A DNA stretch of 64,000 nt from Hyphomicrobium_A sp044507625 (GCA_044507625.1 JBIQJE010000012.1:50809-114808); one strand, 5' to 3'; counted from the stretch's first letter, positions 44,963 through 54,957 are shown. A program made the numbers and translations. Notes: generated by a model from the sequence alone, not told the origin.

Positions 44963-46765
44963 CTAACGCCGCCCGAACAGCCGCTCGATGTCGGTGAGCT
45001 TCAACTCCACGTACGTCGGACGTCCGTGGTTGCACTGTCCCGAATAGGGCGTCGCCTCCATATCGCGCAGCAGCGCGTTCATCTCCTCCGGCGTCAGCCG
45101 CCGCCCCGACCGCACGCTGCCATGGCACGCGCTCGTGGCGCACACCGCGAGCAGCCTGTCTTTCAGCGCCGTGCTCATGCCTTCGCGCACGATGTCGGCG
45201 GCGAGATCGCGCACGAGACCCGCAACATCGCCGTCGCCCAGCAGCGCCGGAACCTCGCGTACGATGACCGCGCCCGCGCCGAACGCTTCGACAACGAGCC
45301 CCAGCTCTTCCAGCTCGCCCGCCTTCTCGACGAGCGCGGCCGCTTCCTCCGCATCGAGATCGACGACCACCGGAACGAGCAGTCCTTGCCGCGAAACGCC
45401 GCCCGCGCTCAGCATCCCCTTGAGGCGCTCATAGACGAGGCGCTCGTGCGCGGCATGCTGATCGACGATGACGACGCCGTCGCGCGTCTGCGCCACGATG
45501 TAGTTTTCGTGCAGTTGCGCGCGGGCCGCGCCGAGCGGGCGATCCTGCAGCGTTTCGGGCGCGGGGGCGCTAAAGGCGCGCGCATCCGCGCTCGGTCCGT
45601 CCATTACGTCGAGCGGCGCCTGCACCGCTTCTGCAAGGCCCGCGCCTGCATAGCTCCGCGCGGGATAAACCGGTCGCGCGGACGGCGGCGGGAATCCCCC
45701 GTTGAATGGCACCACATTGGGGCGCAGCTCGTGCAGGGTCGCCGCGCCGTTGGCAGCCGATGCACGATGCCCTTCGGCATGCAGCGCGGCGGCAAGAGCG
45801 TTGACGATCAGCGCGCGCACCGTGCCGGAATCGCGGAAGCGGACCTCCGTCTTCGCGGGATGCACGTTGACGTCCACCTCCGCGGGCGGCAGCTCCAGAA
45901 ACAGCGCGAGCAGAGGTTGGCGCCCGCGCGGAATGAGGTCGCCATAGGCTGCGCGCACCGCACCGATCAGCAGCTTGTCGCGCACCGGGCGCCCGTTGAC
46001 GAACAGGAACTGCTGCGCGGCATCCGGCCGGTGCAGCGTCGGCAGCCCCGCAAAGCCGCTCAGCGATACGTTCTCGCGCGCACCCGCAACGCGCACCGCA
46101 TCGTCGATGAATGCCCGTCCCATGATGCGGCCGAGGCGCTGCAGCAGCCCATCGGGACCCTCCCCCTCGCGCGGCAGCCGCAGGCTCGCCCGCTCCCCCA
46201 TCGTCAATGTGAAGCCGACGGTGGGATGCGCCATGGCGAGGCGTTTCACCACCTCGCCCACGGCCATGTTCTCGGCCCGCTCCGACTTCATGAATTTGAG
46301 GCGCGCGGGCACGCTGGAGAACAGATCGCGCACCTCGATGCAGGTTCCCGTGTTGCCGGCCGCCGGACGCACCGGCCCCTTCGCACCGCGGTCGACCGTC
46401 AACGCGAAAGCGTCCTCGGCCCCCCGCGCCCGCGAGAGGATCGTGAGGTGCGCAATCGAGCCGATGGAGGGCAGCGCCTCGCCCCGGAACCCCAGCGTGC
46501 TGATGGCGAACAGGTCTTCCTCGGAGAGCTTCGAGGTGGCGTGCCGCTCGACCGCAAGGGCGAGATCCTCCGGCGGCATGCCGCAGCCGTCGTCGGCGAC
46601 GCGGATGAGCGTCAGCCCGCCCGACGCGGTAACCACGTCGATCTCGCGCGCGCCGGCGTCGAGAGCGTTTTCGACCAGTTCCTTTACGACGCTCGCCGGC
46701 CGCTCGACCACCTCGCCCGCGGCGATGCGATTGATCGTCTGTGGCGAAAGTTGGCGGATCGCCAT
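44963..46765 (-). CDS. mutL: DNA mismatch repair protein MutL
   Basis: 600 residues from the ATG at 46765 (MAIRQLSPQTINRIAAGEV). N-terminal GHKL ATPase with ENALDAGA, DDGCGM, TLGFRGEALPSI; C-terminal dimer domain with the nuclease motif DQHAAHERLVYE and the metal-site pieces ACHGSV and CNHGRPT. So this is an endonuclease-type MutL, as expected in bacteria without MutH. Confidence 0.97.
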   Translation of the reverse strand: MAIRQLSPQTINRIAAGEVVERPASVVKELVENALDAGAREIDVVTASGGLTLIRVADDGCGMPPEDLALAVERHATSKLSEEDLFAISTLGFRGEALPSIGSIAHLTILSRARGAEDAFALTVDRGAKGPVRPAAGNTGTCIEVRDLFSSVPARLKFMKSERAENMAVGEVVKRLAMAHPTVGFTLTMGERASLRLPREGEGPDGLLQRLGRIMGRAFIDDAVRVAGARENVSLSGFAGLPTLHRPDAAQQFLFVNGRPVRDKLLIGAVRAAYGDLIPRGRQPLLALFLELPPAEVDVNVHPAKTEVRFRDSGTVRALIVNALAAALHAEGHRASAANGAATLHELRPNVVPFNGGFPPPSARPVYPARSYAGAGLAEAVQAPLDVMDGPSADARAFSAPAPETLQDRPLGAARAQLHENYIVAQTRDGVVIVDQHAAHERLVYERLKGMLSAGGVSRQGLLVPVVVDLDAEEAAALVEKAGELEELGLVVEAFGAGAVIVREVPALLGDGDVAGLVRDLAADIVREGMSTALKDRLLAVCATSACHGSVRSGRRLTPEEMNALLRDMEATPYSGQCNHGRPTYVELKLTDIERLFGRR

Positions 46766-47068
46766 TCGTCCCCCCTCGCCGGCACGCTTAGCGCCCGGCA
46801 ACCGGCGGCGATGGCCACGGCCGCCGGTGCTTTGGTCTGTTCCGGTGCTAGGGTATCGCCCGATTCGCCATCCCGGGCGCGGCCAGGTTGCCTATCCCCA
46901 GTGGATCGCGGGCGGGCGCCCCGGCGTTGGACGAAAGTCCGGGGGCGCAGCCCCGAAAGCGCGGCCATTTGCGCGCGGCTGCGACGCGCGCGGGACTGTT
47001 CAGCCGCGCTCACTTCGTTCATCAGTGAGCTGGGCCGTACGGACGGCCGCCAACCATGTGGAGAACTG
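46766..47068. other. 303-bp gap between divergent mutL and ppa
   Basis: Must contain the mutL and ppa promoters. The ppa ribosome site GGAG lies 5 nt before its ATG. Nothing else recognised. Confidence 0.45.
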
Positions 47069-47605
47069 ATGCGCCTCGACGCCATCGCGATCGGATTGAA
47101 CCCACCCCTCGACATCAACGTCGTCGTCGAGGTGCCCGTGGGGGGTGAGCCCATCAAGTACGAGCTCGACAAGGCATCGGGCACGCTGGTGGTGGACCGC
47201 TTCCTCTATACGCCGATGCGCTACCCTGGAAATTACGGGTTCGTGCCGCACACGCTTTCAGCCGACGGCGATCCCATCGACGTGCTCGTTTGCAACACGC
47301 GCGCCATCGTCCCCGGCGCGGTCATCAACTGCCGGCCGGTGGGCGTGCTGGTGATGCAGGACGAGGGCGGCGGCGATGAGAAGATCATCGCGGTGCCGAG
47401 CAGCCGCACGACGATGCGCTACGACAAGGTGGCGAACTACACCGACCTGCCGCACATCACGACGCAGCAGATCGAGCACTTCTTCGCTCACTATAAGGAT
47501 CTCGAGCCCGGCAAGTGGTCGAAGATCGACCACTGGGGCGATTCAGCGGAAGCGCGCCGGCTGATCACCGAAGCGATCGACCGCGCGAAAAAGAGCAACC
47601 GCTGA
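47069..47605 (+). CDS. ppa: inorganic pyrophosphatase (family I)
   Basis: 178 residues. Splits pyrophosphate, driving biosynthetic reactions. IKYELDKASGTLVVDRF, YPGNYGFVPHT and the metal-binding DGDPIDVLV are all present, as is KDLEPGKW near the end. The true ATG lies at 47069 although an open frame continues far upstream across mutL. Followed by a strong terminator. Confidence 0.97.
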   Translation: MRLDAIAIGLNPPLDINVVVEVPVGGEPIKYELDKASGTLVVDRFLYTPMRYPGNYGFVPHTLSADGDPIDVLVCNTRAIVPGAVINCRPVGVLVMQDEGGGDEKIIAVPSSRTTMRYDKVANYTDLPHITTQQIEHFFAHYKDLEPGKWSKIDHWGDSAEARRLITEAIDRAKKSNR

Positions 47606-47663
47606 CCGAGGCGGCGCGCTCCGCAGCGGATGCGGGTCACCGCTTCACGCCTATTCGGAATCA

Positions 47664-47699
47664 AAAAGGCGTCCCGCGATAAATCGAGGGACGCCTTTT
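47664..47699. terminator. strong bidirectional terminator between ppa and the M16 genes
   Basis: Arms AAAAGGCGTCCC and GGGACGCCTTTT, perfectly complementary over 12 bp, with inner CGAT/ATCG pairing. It has T/A runs on both sides and lies between two convergent transcripts, so it should stop both. Confidence 0.9.
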
Positions 47700-47741
47700 G
47701 CTTTGTAGAATGATGGGAATTCGACGAATTGCAGAACGGCT

Positions 47742-49139
47742 CTAGCCGCCCTTCGCGCTCGCTTTAGCCGCCTTGGCCTGCTCCAGCTCCGGCTTGCCGA
47801 CGATGGTCACGATGAGGTTGTCGGTATCGAGCATGCGTTTGGCAACGCGCTTGAGGTCGTCCAGCGTCACCGCCGCGATCAGAGCATTGCGGTTCTCGAT
47901 GTATTCCGGCCCGAAGCCATCCATGCGCAGTCCGAGTAGCTGCGAGGCGATCTTCGCATTCGTATCGAAACGCAGCGGATACGACCCGATCAGGTAGCTC
48001 TTGGCGTTATCCAGATCTTCCTGCGTCAGGTCGCCGGCCTTCTTCAACTCCTCGCGGATGATGTCGAGCGACTTGCCCATCATGTCGTTGCGGGTTGCAA
48101 CGCCACCGGAGAATACCGAGGCGTGCTGGAAGGGATAAACGTAGGTGTAGACCGAATAGGCGAGGCCACGCTTCTCGCGCACCTCCTCCATCAGCTTGGA
48201 GGCGAAGCCGCCGCCGCCGAGGATCTGGTTGAGCACGAAGGCCGGAATGAAATCCGGATCCTTGCGCGGCATTGCCCCCATGCCGAACACCGCGACCGAC
48301 TGAGGCACATTCATGTCGACGACGGTCTGGCGGCCGCCGCTCACCGGGTCGGTCGTCGCAACGGGGGTCAGCTGAGCGCTGGCGGGCAGGTCGCCAAAAA
48401 CCTCATCCAGCAGCTTGCCCAGCTGTTCCGGCGTGATGTCGCCCACGGCCACTACCTTCAGCGTGTCCTTCGCAAAGACGCGCTTGCGGTAGGCGTCGAG
48501 ATCGGCGCCGCTGATCTTGCCGACCGTCGCTTCCGTACCGTTGGAGGGACGCGCATAGGGATGGCCGGCAAAAGCGACGGCGTACCACTCGTTCTGCGCC
48601 ACCTTGTTCGGATCGCGCGCGGCGTAGGCGAGCGAGGCCAAGAGCTGCTGGCGAATGCGCTCCACGGCGTCCTTGTCGAAGCGCGGCTTGTTCAGCGCGA
48701 GCTTAAGAAGCTTGGCCGCCTCGTCGCGGTTCTCGGTCAAGGTTTCGAAGTTGCCGTAGAACGCGTCCTTCGCATCCTCGTAGTTCATGCGCATGGAAAG
48801 GTCCTCCATGCGCTCCTGGAACTGCTGCGAGTTGAGATCGCCGGCGCCCTCGTCGAGCATCGCCGTGAGGAAGTTCGACACGCCCTCCTGACCCTCGGGG
48901 TCCTGCGAGCTGCCGCCGTCGAAGGCGAACCGCATCGCCATCATCGGCACCGCGTGCTCCTCGACCAGCCAAGCTTCGATGCCGCCGGGGCTCTTCACGG
49001 TTTGGATCTTCATGGCGCTCGCGGGCTGGCTCATTGTCACGATGAAGGCGGCGAAGAGCGCGAGCAGCGGGATGCCGATCCCCAGCCGCGCAGATGCCGT
49101 GCGAATAGTCTTTAAACGCAGGAAGCGGACAGCGTCCAT
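47742..49139 (-). CDS. M16 peptidase-like protein, non-catalytic partner
   Basis: 465 residues from the ATG at 49139 (AGAGG 7 nt upstream); a GTG at 49187 overlapping the previous stop is the alternative. Signal peptide ends near ASA-M. Two M16 half-domains, with GVSNFLTAMLDEG where active members have HxxEH, so the zinc site is lost. C-terminal REKRGLAYSVYTYVYP is normal. Pairs with the active M16 protein encoded just upstream, forming a two-part periplasmic protease as in other proteobacteria. Confidence 0.9.
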   Translation of the reverse strand: MDAVRFLRLKTIRTASARLGIGIPLLALFAAFIVTMSQPASAMKIQTVKSPGGIEAWLVEEHAVPMMAMRFAFDGGSSQDPEGQEGVSNFLTAMLDEGAGDLNSQQFQERMEDLSMRMNYEDAKDAFYGNFETLTENRDEAAKLLKLALNKPRFDKDAVERIRQQLLASLAYAARDPNKVAQNEWYAVAFAGHPYARPSNGTEATVGKISGADLDAYRKRVFAKDTLKVVAVGDITPEQLGKLLDEVFGDLPASAQLTPVATTDPVSGGRQTVVDMNVPQSVAVFGMGAMPRKDPDFIPAFVLNQILGGGGFASKLMEEVREKRGLAYSVYTYVYPFQHASVFSGGVATRNDMMGKSLDIIREELKKAGDLTQEDLDNAKSYLIGSYPLRFDTNAKIASQLLGLRMDGFGPEYIENRNALIAAVTLDDLKRVAKRMLDTDNLIVTIVGKPELEQAKAAKASAKGG

Positions 49140-49183
49140 GTCATAGCCTCTCGGCATGCCAGATTTCATCAGCGAATGCGAAC

Positions 49184-50584
49184 TCACGAGCGCGTGTGGG
49201 TGACGGGTTGCTCGACCCGGTCACCGGTGCCCTGGGCATCGTCCGGCTCCGGCAGCAGCCACCCCGTTACGGAGTGGCGCGCATCGAGATAGGTGTCGGC
49301 CGCCTTTTTTACGTCGTCGACGCTGACCTTCGCCAGCGCTTCCGGCCAACCCTCGACATCGGAGATCTTCCGGCCGATGGCGACAGCCCATCCGTAGCGG
49401 CGCGCAAGGCTCGCCTGGTTGTCGCTCTCGTAGATGTAATCCGCGGTCAGGGACTTCTTGGCGCGCTCCAGCTCCAGCTCGGTGACGCCGTTCTTGCGCA
49501 CGTCGTCGAGCACAGCATTGACCGCCTCCTCCACCGGTGTGAGGTCGCCGCTCTTGCCCACCGCGTAGATCGAGATCGAACCCGAATCGAGCCCATAGCC
49601 CGAATAGCTGCCGCCCGTGGTGGCCGCCACCTTCTCATCCACGACGAGCTTGCGGTAGAGACGGCTCGTCGAGCCGTCGGCGACGATCTTCATCAGGAGA
49701 TCCAGCGCCTCGGCCTCGCCGGGCTTCGCGGTCACGTAGCTCGGCGCTACGTAGTAGCGGTGGAAAGAGGCATTGCCGGCACGCGGATCCTTCAGGGTCA
49801 GGCGCCGCTCTGCGATCTGCGGCGGCTCCTGCGGACGTTCGCGGGTTTCCACCTCCGGATTGGCCGGCAGCTTGCCGTAGGTCTCCTCGGCGAGCTTCTT
49901 TACCTCGTCGACCGTCACATCGCCGGCAACGACCAGGATGGCGTTGTTCGGAGCATAGTAGCGCTTGTAGAAGCGCATCGCGTCCTGGCGCGACAGCTTC
50001 GCCATCTCGTGCGCCCAGCCGATCACCGGGATGCCGTAGGGATGCGAAAGATAGAGCGCGGCATTCATCTGCTCATCGAGCAGCGCGCCGGGGTTGTTGT
50101 CGATGCGCGAGCGGCGCTCCTCGATGATGACCTGACGCTCCGGCGTCACCTCATCGTCGGTCAGCCGTAGATGGACCATGCGGTCGGCTTCCATCTCCAT
50201 CAGCGTCTTCAGCTGCTCTTTGGCGATGCGCTGGTGGTAGGCGGTGACATCCTGCCCCGTGAAAGCGTTGTCCTGACCGCCGAGGCGGGAAATGATCTTC
50301 GAGAAGTCACCGACGGCGATCTTGTCCGTCGACTTGAACATCAGGTGCTCGAGGAAGTGCGCGATGCCGGAAACGCCCCGAGGCTCGTCCGCAGCGCCGA
50401 CCTTGTACCAGACCATATGGGTAACGACGGGTGCACGGTGATCCGGAATGACCACCACCTCCATGCCGTTCGAAAGCTTGAACTCGCTGGCACGGGGCTC
50501 GGCGGAAGCGGTCTGTTGGGCGAAGGCGAGCATGAGGATGGCCACCAATGTGAAAAGAGGACGGCTGACGCCGAACATTTGCAT
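49184..50584 (-). CDS. M16-family zinc peptidase, catalytic subunit
   Basis: 466 residues from the ATG at 50584. Signal peptide MQMFGVSRPLFTLVAILMLA, cleaved near ASA-E. The inverted zinc motif HFLEH (HxxEH) is present, with the distal Glu in the following TLMEMEADRM region. MVWYKVGAADEPRGVSGIAH is typical. Probably degrades peptides or unwanted envelope proteins in the periplasm. Precedes its non-catalytic partner. Confidence 0.92.
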   Translation of the reverse strand: MQMFGVSRPLFTLVAILMLAFAQQTASAEPRASEFKLSNGMEVVVIPDHRAPVVTHMVWYKVGAADEPRGVSGIAHFLEHLMFKSTDKIAVGDFSKIISRLGGQDNAFTGQDVTAYHQRIAKEQLKTLMEMEADRMVHLRLTDDEVTPERQVIIEERRSRIDNNPGALLDEQMNAALYLSHPYGIPVIGWAHEMAKLSRQDAMRFYKRYYAPNNAILVVAGDVTVDEVKKLAEETYGKLPANPEVETRERPQEPPQIAERRLTLKDPRAGNASFHRYYVAPSYVTAKPGEAEALDLLMKIVADGSTSRLYRKLVVDEKVAATTGGSYSGYGLDSGSISIYAVGKSGDLTPVEEAVNAVLDDVRKNGVTELELERAKKSLTADYIYESDNQASLARRYGWAVAIGRKISDVEGWPEALAKVSVDDVKKAADTYLDARHSVTGWLLPEPDDAQGTGDRVEQPVTHTRS

Positions 50585-50907
50585 CGAATGATCCCCGATT
50601 GGACCTATGGCGTTGGACGGAGGTGAAACCGCGCCCGCAAGTCGGCTCGGCGGAACGGGTACATTTGGCGCCATCTTCGGGCTCACCCCTGCCTTGTCAA
50701 ATGACATCGCGTTCATCTGGCGGGCCTTTCACCCTCCCGGCCGCCCACTCGCCGAAACCCGGTGGGCGCTTGAACGGCGTTGCCTGCTCGCCCATATGCA
50801 TTTCGGAAAGACCGGTGCCCAGCAGAAGGGGCCGGACCATCGGAGGCCAACGCTGAAGGCTCCGGCGGGGTTAACACGAAGGTCGCTTAAGGAAGGACTT
50901 TCATTGG
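50585..50907. other. 323-bp gap between divergent M16 and hsp20 genes
   Basis: Holds both promoters. I looked for a ROSE or fourU thermometer before the heat-shock gene; GAAGGACTTTC is just upstream but I cannot draw a convincing thermometer fold by eye. Confidence 0.4.
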
Positions 50908-51336
50908 ATGTCGCGCATATCGTTGCTGTCGAGCCCCTTGCTTCTGGGATTTGAAGAGATCGAGCGCTTGATCGACCGATCCAACAAGGCGTCGGGCGAT
51001 GGCTACCCCCCTTACAACGTGGAACGCATAGAAGCGGTCGATGGCGAAGGCGAGACGCTGCGCATTACGCTTGCAGTGGCCGGTTTCACTCGCGACCAGC
51101 TCGAAATCACGCTGGCCGACAGCCAGTTGATCGTGCGCGGCAAGCAGGCCGACGAAAAAGCGCGCAACTATCTCTATCGGGGCATCGCAGCGCGACAATT
51201 TACCCGCACGTTCGTCCTTGCGGATGGAATCGAAGTAAAGTCCGCGGATCTGTCCGATGGTCTGCTCGCCATCGACCTGAAGCGCCTGGAACCGGAGCGT
51301 TTGGTGCGGACGATCGAAATCAGCGACAGAAAATAG
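50908..51336 (+). CDS. small heat-shock protein (Hsp20 family)
   Basis: 142 residues with a central alpha-crystallin domain: YPPYNVERIEAVDGEGETLR, AGFTRDQLEITLADSQLIVRG, then YLYRGIAARQFTRTFVLADG and the end DGLLAIDLKRLEPE. Alphaproteobacterial class A (IbpA/HspH) style. ATP-independent holdase for unfolding proteins in the cytosol. Followed by DUF1150, a common pair. Confidence 0.92.
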   Translation: MSRISLLSSPLLLGFEEIERLIDRSNKASGDGYPPYNVERIEAVDGEGETLRITLAVAGFTRDQLEITLADSQLIVRGKQADEKARNYLYRGIAARQFTRTFVLADGIEVKSADLSDGLLAIDLKRLEPERLVRTIEISDRK

Positions 51337-51463
51337 CGTGCGTGAACGTTACATCGAGACGGCCCGATCGCTTAGACTGGCGGTGGGAGCTGTACCGGAG
51401 CGCCCAGATCACACCGCCCGTTCGGCGGCCTACGGGGCACCGGCTTGCAGAAGGAGTTGCGTC

Positions 51464-51742
51464 ATGACCGAAGCAGACAAAACCTTCAATAACTTCAATC
51501 CGCGTCATGTCATGACCGAGCATGAGCTCGCGACCTTGGGCGGGGGCGTCGTCGCCTACATCAAGACGCTGACCTCCGACGAAGCGAGCCGCATGTTTCC
51601 GGCCATCGAAGGGCTGCCGCAGGGCATCAACCTGTTCTCCCTGCACGCCGCCGACGGCACACCTCTGGCGCTGACCGACACCCGGCAGGCCGCCATTGGG
51701 CATGCCCTCGACGATGATCTGGAAATCGCCAGCGTGCACTGA
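51464..51742 (+). CDS. DUF1150 family protein
   Basis: 92 residues from the ATG at 51464 (GGAG 7 nt upstream). ELATLGGGVVAYIKTLTSDE, LPQGINLFSLHAADGTPLAL and DTRQAAIGHALDDDL fit DUF1150, an alphaproteobacterial family of unknown function usually encoded after a small heat-shock protein. Probably co-transcribed with it. Confidence 0.9.
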   Translation: MTEADKTFNNFNPRHVMTEHELATLGGGVVAYIKTLTSDEASRMFPAIEGLPQGINLFSLHAADGTPLALTDTRQAAIGHALDDDLEIASVH

Positions 51743-51805
51743 ACCCGCGTGGACGAGGCGCCGGAGGGCGCCCGGCAAACGTGCAGCCCATCCACACGCC
51801 CTAAC

Positions 51806-51836
51806 CGGCTCCGGAACCCTCCGGAGCCGTTCTGTT
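51806..51836 (+). terminator. rho-independent terminator after hsp20-DUF1150
   Basis: CGGCTCCGGA and TCCGGAGCCG, a perfect 10-bp stem with a 4-base loop, then TTCTGTT. It begins 64 nt after the DUF1150 stop and precedes the convergent NDUFA9-like gene end. Confidence 0.8.
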
Positions 51837-51860
51837 ATCCACCGGCGACGTGGCCAGGAC

Positions 51861-52844
51861 CTAGGTACGATAGCTGGCGAACTGCCCACGGGGCCGGAAC
51901 CGCTCCAGATAGCGCGGAACGATCGCAGCCACACCCTGGGGCGTCGGCACGCCCAATGCCTCCAGCGTGCGGCCCTCGGCTTTTGCCGCTGCACTCACGA
52001 CGTTGTCGTGCTGCAGCATCCGCACCTGATCGACGGTGATCGGCCGCAGCGAATCGGGAAGCGGCCACGTCAGAAACGCCTGTAGCTTTGCGAGCCAGAA
52101 CGGCAGCGGCAGGTATCCGCGGTCGCGGCCTGCCCACTCCTGGGTCAGATCGAGAAGCTCACGGAAAGTGAGCACCTCCGGCCCGCCGGCTTCATAGATC
52201 ATGCCGGGAGTCCCGCCACCGGCGGCGCAAGTGGTAATGGCGGTCGCGATGTCGCCCACGAACACCGGCTGAAAGCGCGTGCGCCCGCCGCCGATCAGCG
52301 GCAGAACGGGCGACATCCGCGCCATTGACGCGAATCGATTGAAGAACTGATCCTCCGGCCCGAACACGATCGACGGCCGGATAATGATGGCGCCGGGGAA
52401 TTCCTCCAGCACCGCCGCCTCGCCCTCCGCCTTGGAGCGCGCATAGGCCGATGTCGAATTGGGATCGGCGCCGATGGCCGAGATATGCACGAAGTGGCGC
52501 ACGCCAGCCGCGCGGGCCGCCTTGGCCATGGCACGGGGCCCGTCCACATGCAGGGCCTTGAAGGTCTGCTTGCCTCCGCTCGTCAGCACACCGGTGCAGT
52601 TGACGGCGACCTTTGCGCCAACGAGCGCACGCTCCACCGACTGGGGGTAGCGCACGTTTGCCTGCACCGGAGCGACCTGACCGACGAAGCCCGCCGTTTG
52701 CAGAAAGCCCGCCAGGTCCGGGCGGCGCACCGCGGCGCGAACGCGCCAGCCCTGCTTGGCGAGAGCCGCGACCGCATAGCGTCCGACGAACCCCGAGCCC
52801 CCGAACACCGTCGCCAGACCCTGATCATCGAGCCGATCCGCCAT
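51861..52844 (-). CDS. NDUFA9-like NAD(P)-binding SDR protein
   Basis: 327 residues from the ATG at 52844 (GAGGGG upstream). Atypical SDR: LATVFGGSGFVGRYAVAAL, VNCTGVL, HISAIGADPNSTSAYARSKA, IIIRPSIVFGPEDQFFNRF. Matches the complex I NDUFA9-type family of alphaproteobacteria. Membrane-associated or peripheral; may act in complex I or quinone synthesis. No nuo genes nearby. Confidence 0.88.
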   Translation of the reverse strand: MADRLDDQGLATVFGGSGFVGRYAVAALAKQGWRVRAAVRRPDLAGFLQTAGFVGQVAPVQANVRYPQSVERALVGAKVAVNCTGVLTSGGKQTFKALHVDGPRAMAKAARAAGVRHFVHISAIGADPNSTSAYARSKAEGEAAVLEEFPGAIIIRPSIVFGPEDQFFNRFASMARMSPVLPLIGGGRTRFQPVFVGDIATAITTCAAGGGTPGMIYEAGGPEVLTFRELLDLTQEWAGRDRGYLPLPFWLAKLQAFLTWPLPDSLRPITVDQVRMLQHDNVVSAAAKAEGRTLEALGVPTPQGVAAIVPRYLERFRPRGQFASYRT

Positions 52845-52981
52845 CGTCCCCTCCTGCAGCGGGCACCGCTTTTTGCCCAGCACGGGATTATACGGGAGCG
52901 GATAAGAGTGCAAAGGTCGCGCTCGGCCGCACGGCATATAATTGACAAGCGGCGCGGCGCTCTCTAACTGAACGGCCTCGT

Positions 52982-53066
<85 letters not shown>

Positions 53067-53268
53067 CCCACCAAAAAATATAAGCGTTACCAGCGCTTAG
53101 CCGTGACACTGCGACCGCCGCTTGCAGGTGCGGATGAAAATCCTGTGCGCCTCGATGCCCACCCGGGCGACACCGATTTCAGGTGAATGACGTGGAGCGC
53201 GAGCCGAGCTTTCGTCGCGCGCACCTTTATCCACCGTAAAGCGCCCGGCGCCGCAAGCCGCGCATACC

Positions 53269-53970
53269 TCAATCGGGAGCGCCTTCCGCCAGCAAGGACA
53301 GTCGGGAGAAATCGTGCACGACGACCCTCTGGCGCCCGCACTCGACAAGTCCCCGCGCTTCCCAGGCGCTGAGAATACGCGAGACGGTATGCAGGGTCGT
53401 ACCCGTCATTTCTGCAATGTCCTGGCGTGAGATCGGAAAGGAAATCTCGATCCCGCCCTCTTCGGGCCTGCCCGCCTGCACGGAAAGCCGAAGGATCGCA
53501 TGCGCGACGCGGCGCTCGACCTCCTGTGTCGACATCTCGCGAATGCGCGTATGCGCCTCCTCGAGCTGCTTGCCCATAGTCTGAATTGCACTGACGGCGA
53601 TCCGGCCGCTGCGCTCTATAAGCTGGGGCCAGAGCTCGCTGGGCCAAGAGAGAACGTCGCTATCCAATGCCGCCTGCGCCGTGCCGGGATAGTCCGGGCG
53701 CTGCAGCGCGACGGCAAAGCCGAACAGTTCGCCCGGATGCACGACCCGCACGATCACCTGCTTCCCATCACCCGTGACTTGCGTGACCTTGAGCCGTCCC
53801 GTGATGAGCAAGTAGAAGCTGTCCGCCTGTTGGCCCTGCTTAAAGACGGACTCGCCGCGAGGCACGCGCCGCGGCGTAGCGTGCCGGAGAAACGTGTCGA
53901 TGTCAGCATCACTCATGTCCTGGAACAGGGGAAGCGACGCGACGACGGACCCGTCAATTTTCACAACCAA
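53269..53970 (-). CDS. Crp/Fnr-family regulator near the nitrite reductase genes
   Basis: 233 residues: cyclic-nucleotide-type barrel (about 12-130, RGESVFKQGQQADSFYLLI), dimer helix, winged helix (about 150-225, ISRQDIAEMTGTTLHTVSRIL). It lacks the FNR-type cysteine set and a clear cAMP cassette (GELFGFAVALQRPDYPGTAQA), so it may be an NnrR/DNR-like NO sensor. It lies after nirV on the same strand and probably regulates nirK through the box at 56282-56295; that link is inferred. Confidence 0.85.
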   Translation of the reverse strand: MVVKIDGSVVASLPLFQDMSDADIDTFLRHATPRRVPRGESVFKQGQQADSFYLLITGRLKVTQVTGDGKQVIVRVVHPGELFGFAVALQRPDYPGTAQAALDSDVLSWPSELWPQLIERSGRIAVSAIQTMGKQLEEAHTRIREMSTQEVERRVAHAILRLSVQAGRPEEGGIEISFPISRQDIAEMTGTTLHTVSRILSAWEARGLVECGRQRVVVHDFSRLSLLAEGAPD

Positions 53971-54069
53971 GCAGCCTCACCGCAACTGGCTTGAAAAGCT
54001 ATCATGGAGAGAAGCACCGAACAAAAATGGATGCCGGCATGTCGGCTCGCAAGCTGGACGGGCCGGGCG

Positions 54070-54957
54070 TTAGCGCATCAACCTGAGCAGCGACGCATAC
54101 CATCGCGTGTCCTTCACGAGCCGAAATCCGAGATTTTCCGGCGGCGCTCCGACTGCGCACGCACCGCCTTTCGGATTGCGAATGAAGGATACCATGGCCG
54201 CCCGGTGCCGGCCCGCGACGAATTGCACGCCGCATGGCAATGCCTCGGTGCGCGCCACCTCATATTCGGCAACGCGCCGGTAGCACGTCGTGGTCCACTC
54301 CCAGACGTTGCCGCCGAAGTCCGCAAGACCGAATTCATTCTCGCCGAAATGCCCGCGCGGCTTCGGCACCGGATCGCGGCCGGCACTGCTCGCGATCTCG
54401 CGGCGGTATTTTTCCAGCCACCGCTCGGCGGGATTTGAGCTGACGGTGCTGATCGCGTCGTCGGGAAAGCGTGCGCCGGCCGCGAACGCGAGCTGCGCAT
54501 CGGTAGGCAGCCTCCATGCATCGCCCGTCCGGTCGCTCAGCCATTTCGCATAAATGTTCGCGTCATCGAAGCTGATGCCCGTGGCCGGCATGTCCGCGTC
54601 TTCCACGGCGGCCGTGAACTCCGGCTCCGGCGACGGGCAGACGCCAGCCTGCACGCAGCGGGCGTAATCTCCGCGCGAAACCTGATATTTCATGATCGTG
54701 AGCGGACGCGTCACCTCGATGGTGCGCAAGGGCGCATCGACGGCGTAGCCACCCTGAGAGTATTCGCCCGGTGCCCGATAGCTGTAGGCGCGGGGCTCGA
54801 TGACGACCGTTTGCGGCGCAGAGACAGCGACACTCTCAGAAACGCCCCCCGTCTTGGCCGGCGCCAGCGCGAGCATGCCGGCAGTGACGACAACAAGCGC
54901 CGACGGGCCTGTGAGAAGTGTCAACGATGCATGCGGCCAGTCCGATAGCGAAGCCAT
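54070..54957 (-). CDS. nirV: NirV-like formylglycine-generating-enzyme-family protein
   Basis: 295 residues from the ATG at 54957. Signal anchor (about 8-28), then an FGE/SUMF1-type domain: TIMKYQVSRGDYARCVQAGV, ATGISFDDANIYAKWLSDRTG, AWRLPTDAQLAFAAGARF, NEFGLADFGGNVWEWTTTCY and ENLGFRLVKD. Follows nirK by 122 bp, the position of nirV in denitrifiers; its job is not settled, perhaps maturation of the reductase or a partner. Some family members lack formylglycine activity. Confidence 0.85.
   Translation of the reverse strand: MASLSDWPHASLTLLTGPSALVVVTAGMLALAPAKTGGVSESVAVSAPQTVVIEPRAYSYRAPGEYSQGGYAVDAPLRTIEVTRPLTIMKYQVSRGDYARCVQAGVCPSPEPEFTAAVEDADMPATGISFDDANIYAKWLSDRTGDAWRLPTDAQLAFAAGARFPDDAISTVSSNPAERWLEKYRREIASSAGRDPVPKPRGHFGENEFGLADFGGNVWEWTTTCYRRVAEYEVARTEALPCGVQFVAGRHRAAMVSFIRNPKGGACAVGAPPENLGFRLVKDTRWYASLLRLMR

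Noticed and set aside
45026..47066. A very long plus-strand open frame leading into ppa
   Set aside because: It is the antisense of mutL, Arg/His-rich without any domain; only its last 178 codons are the real ppa gene.
50585..50907. ROSE-type RNA thermometer before hsp20
   Set aside because: A short purine-rich stretch before the start exists but I could not draw a fold that hides the ribosome site convincingly.
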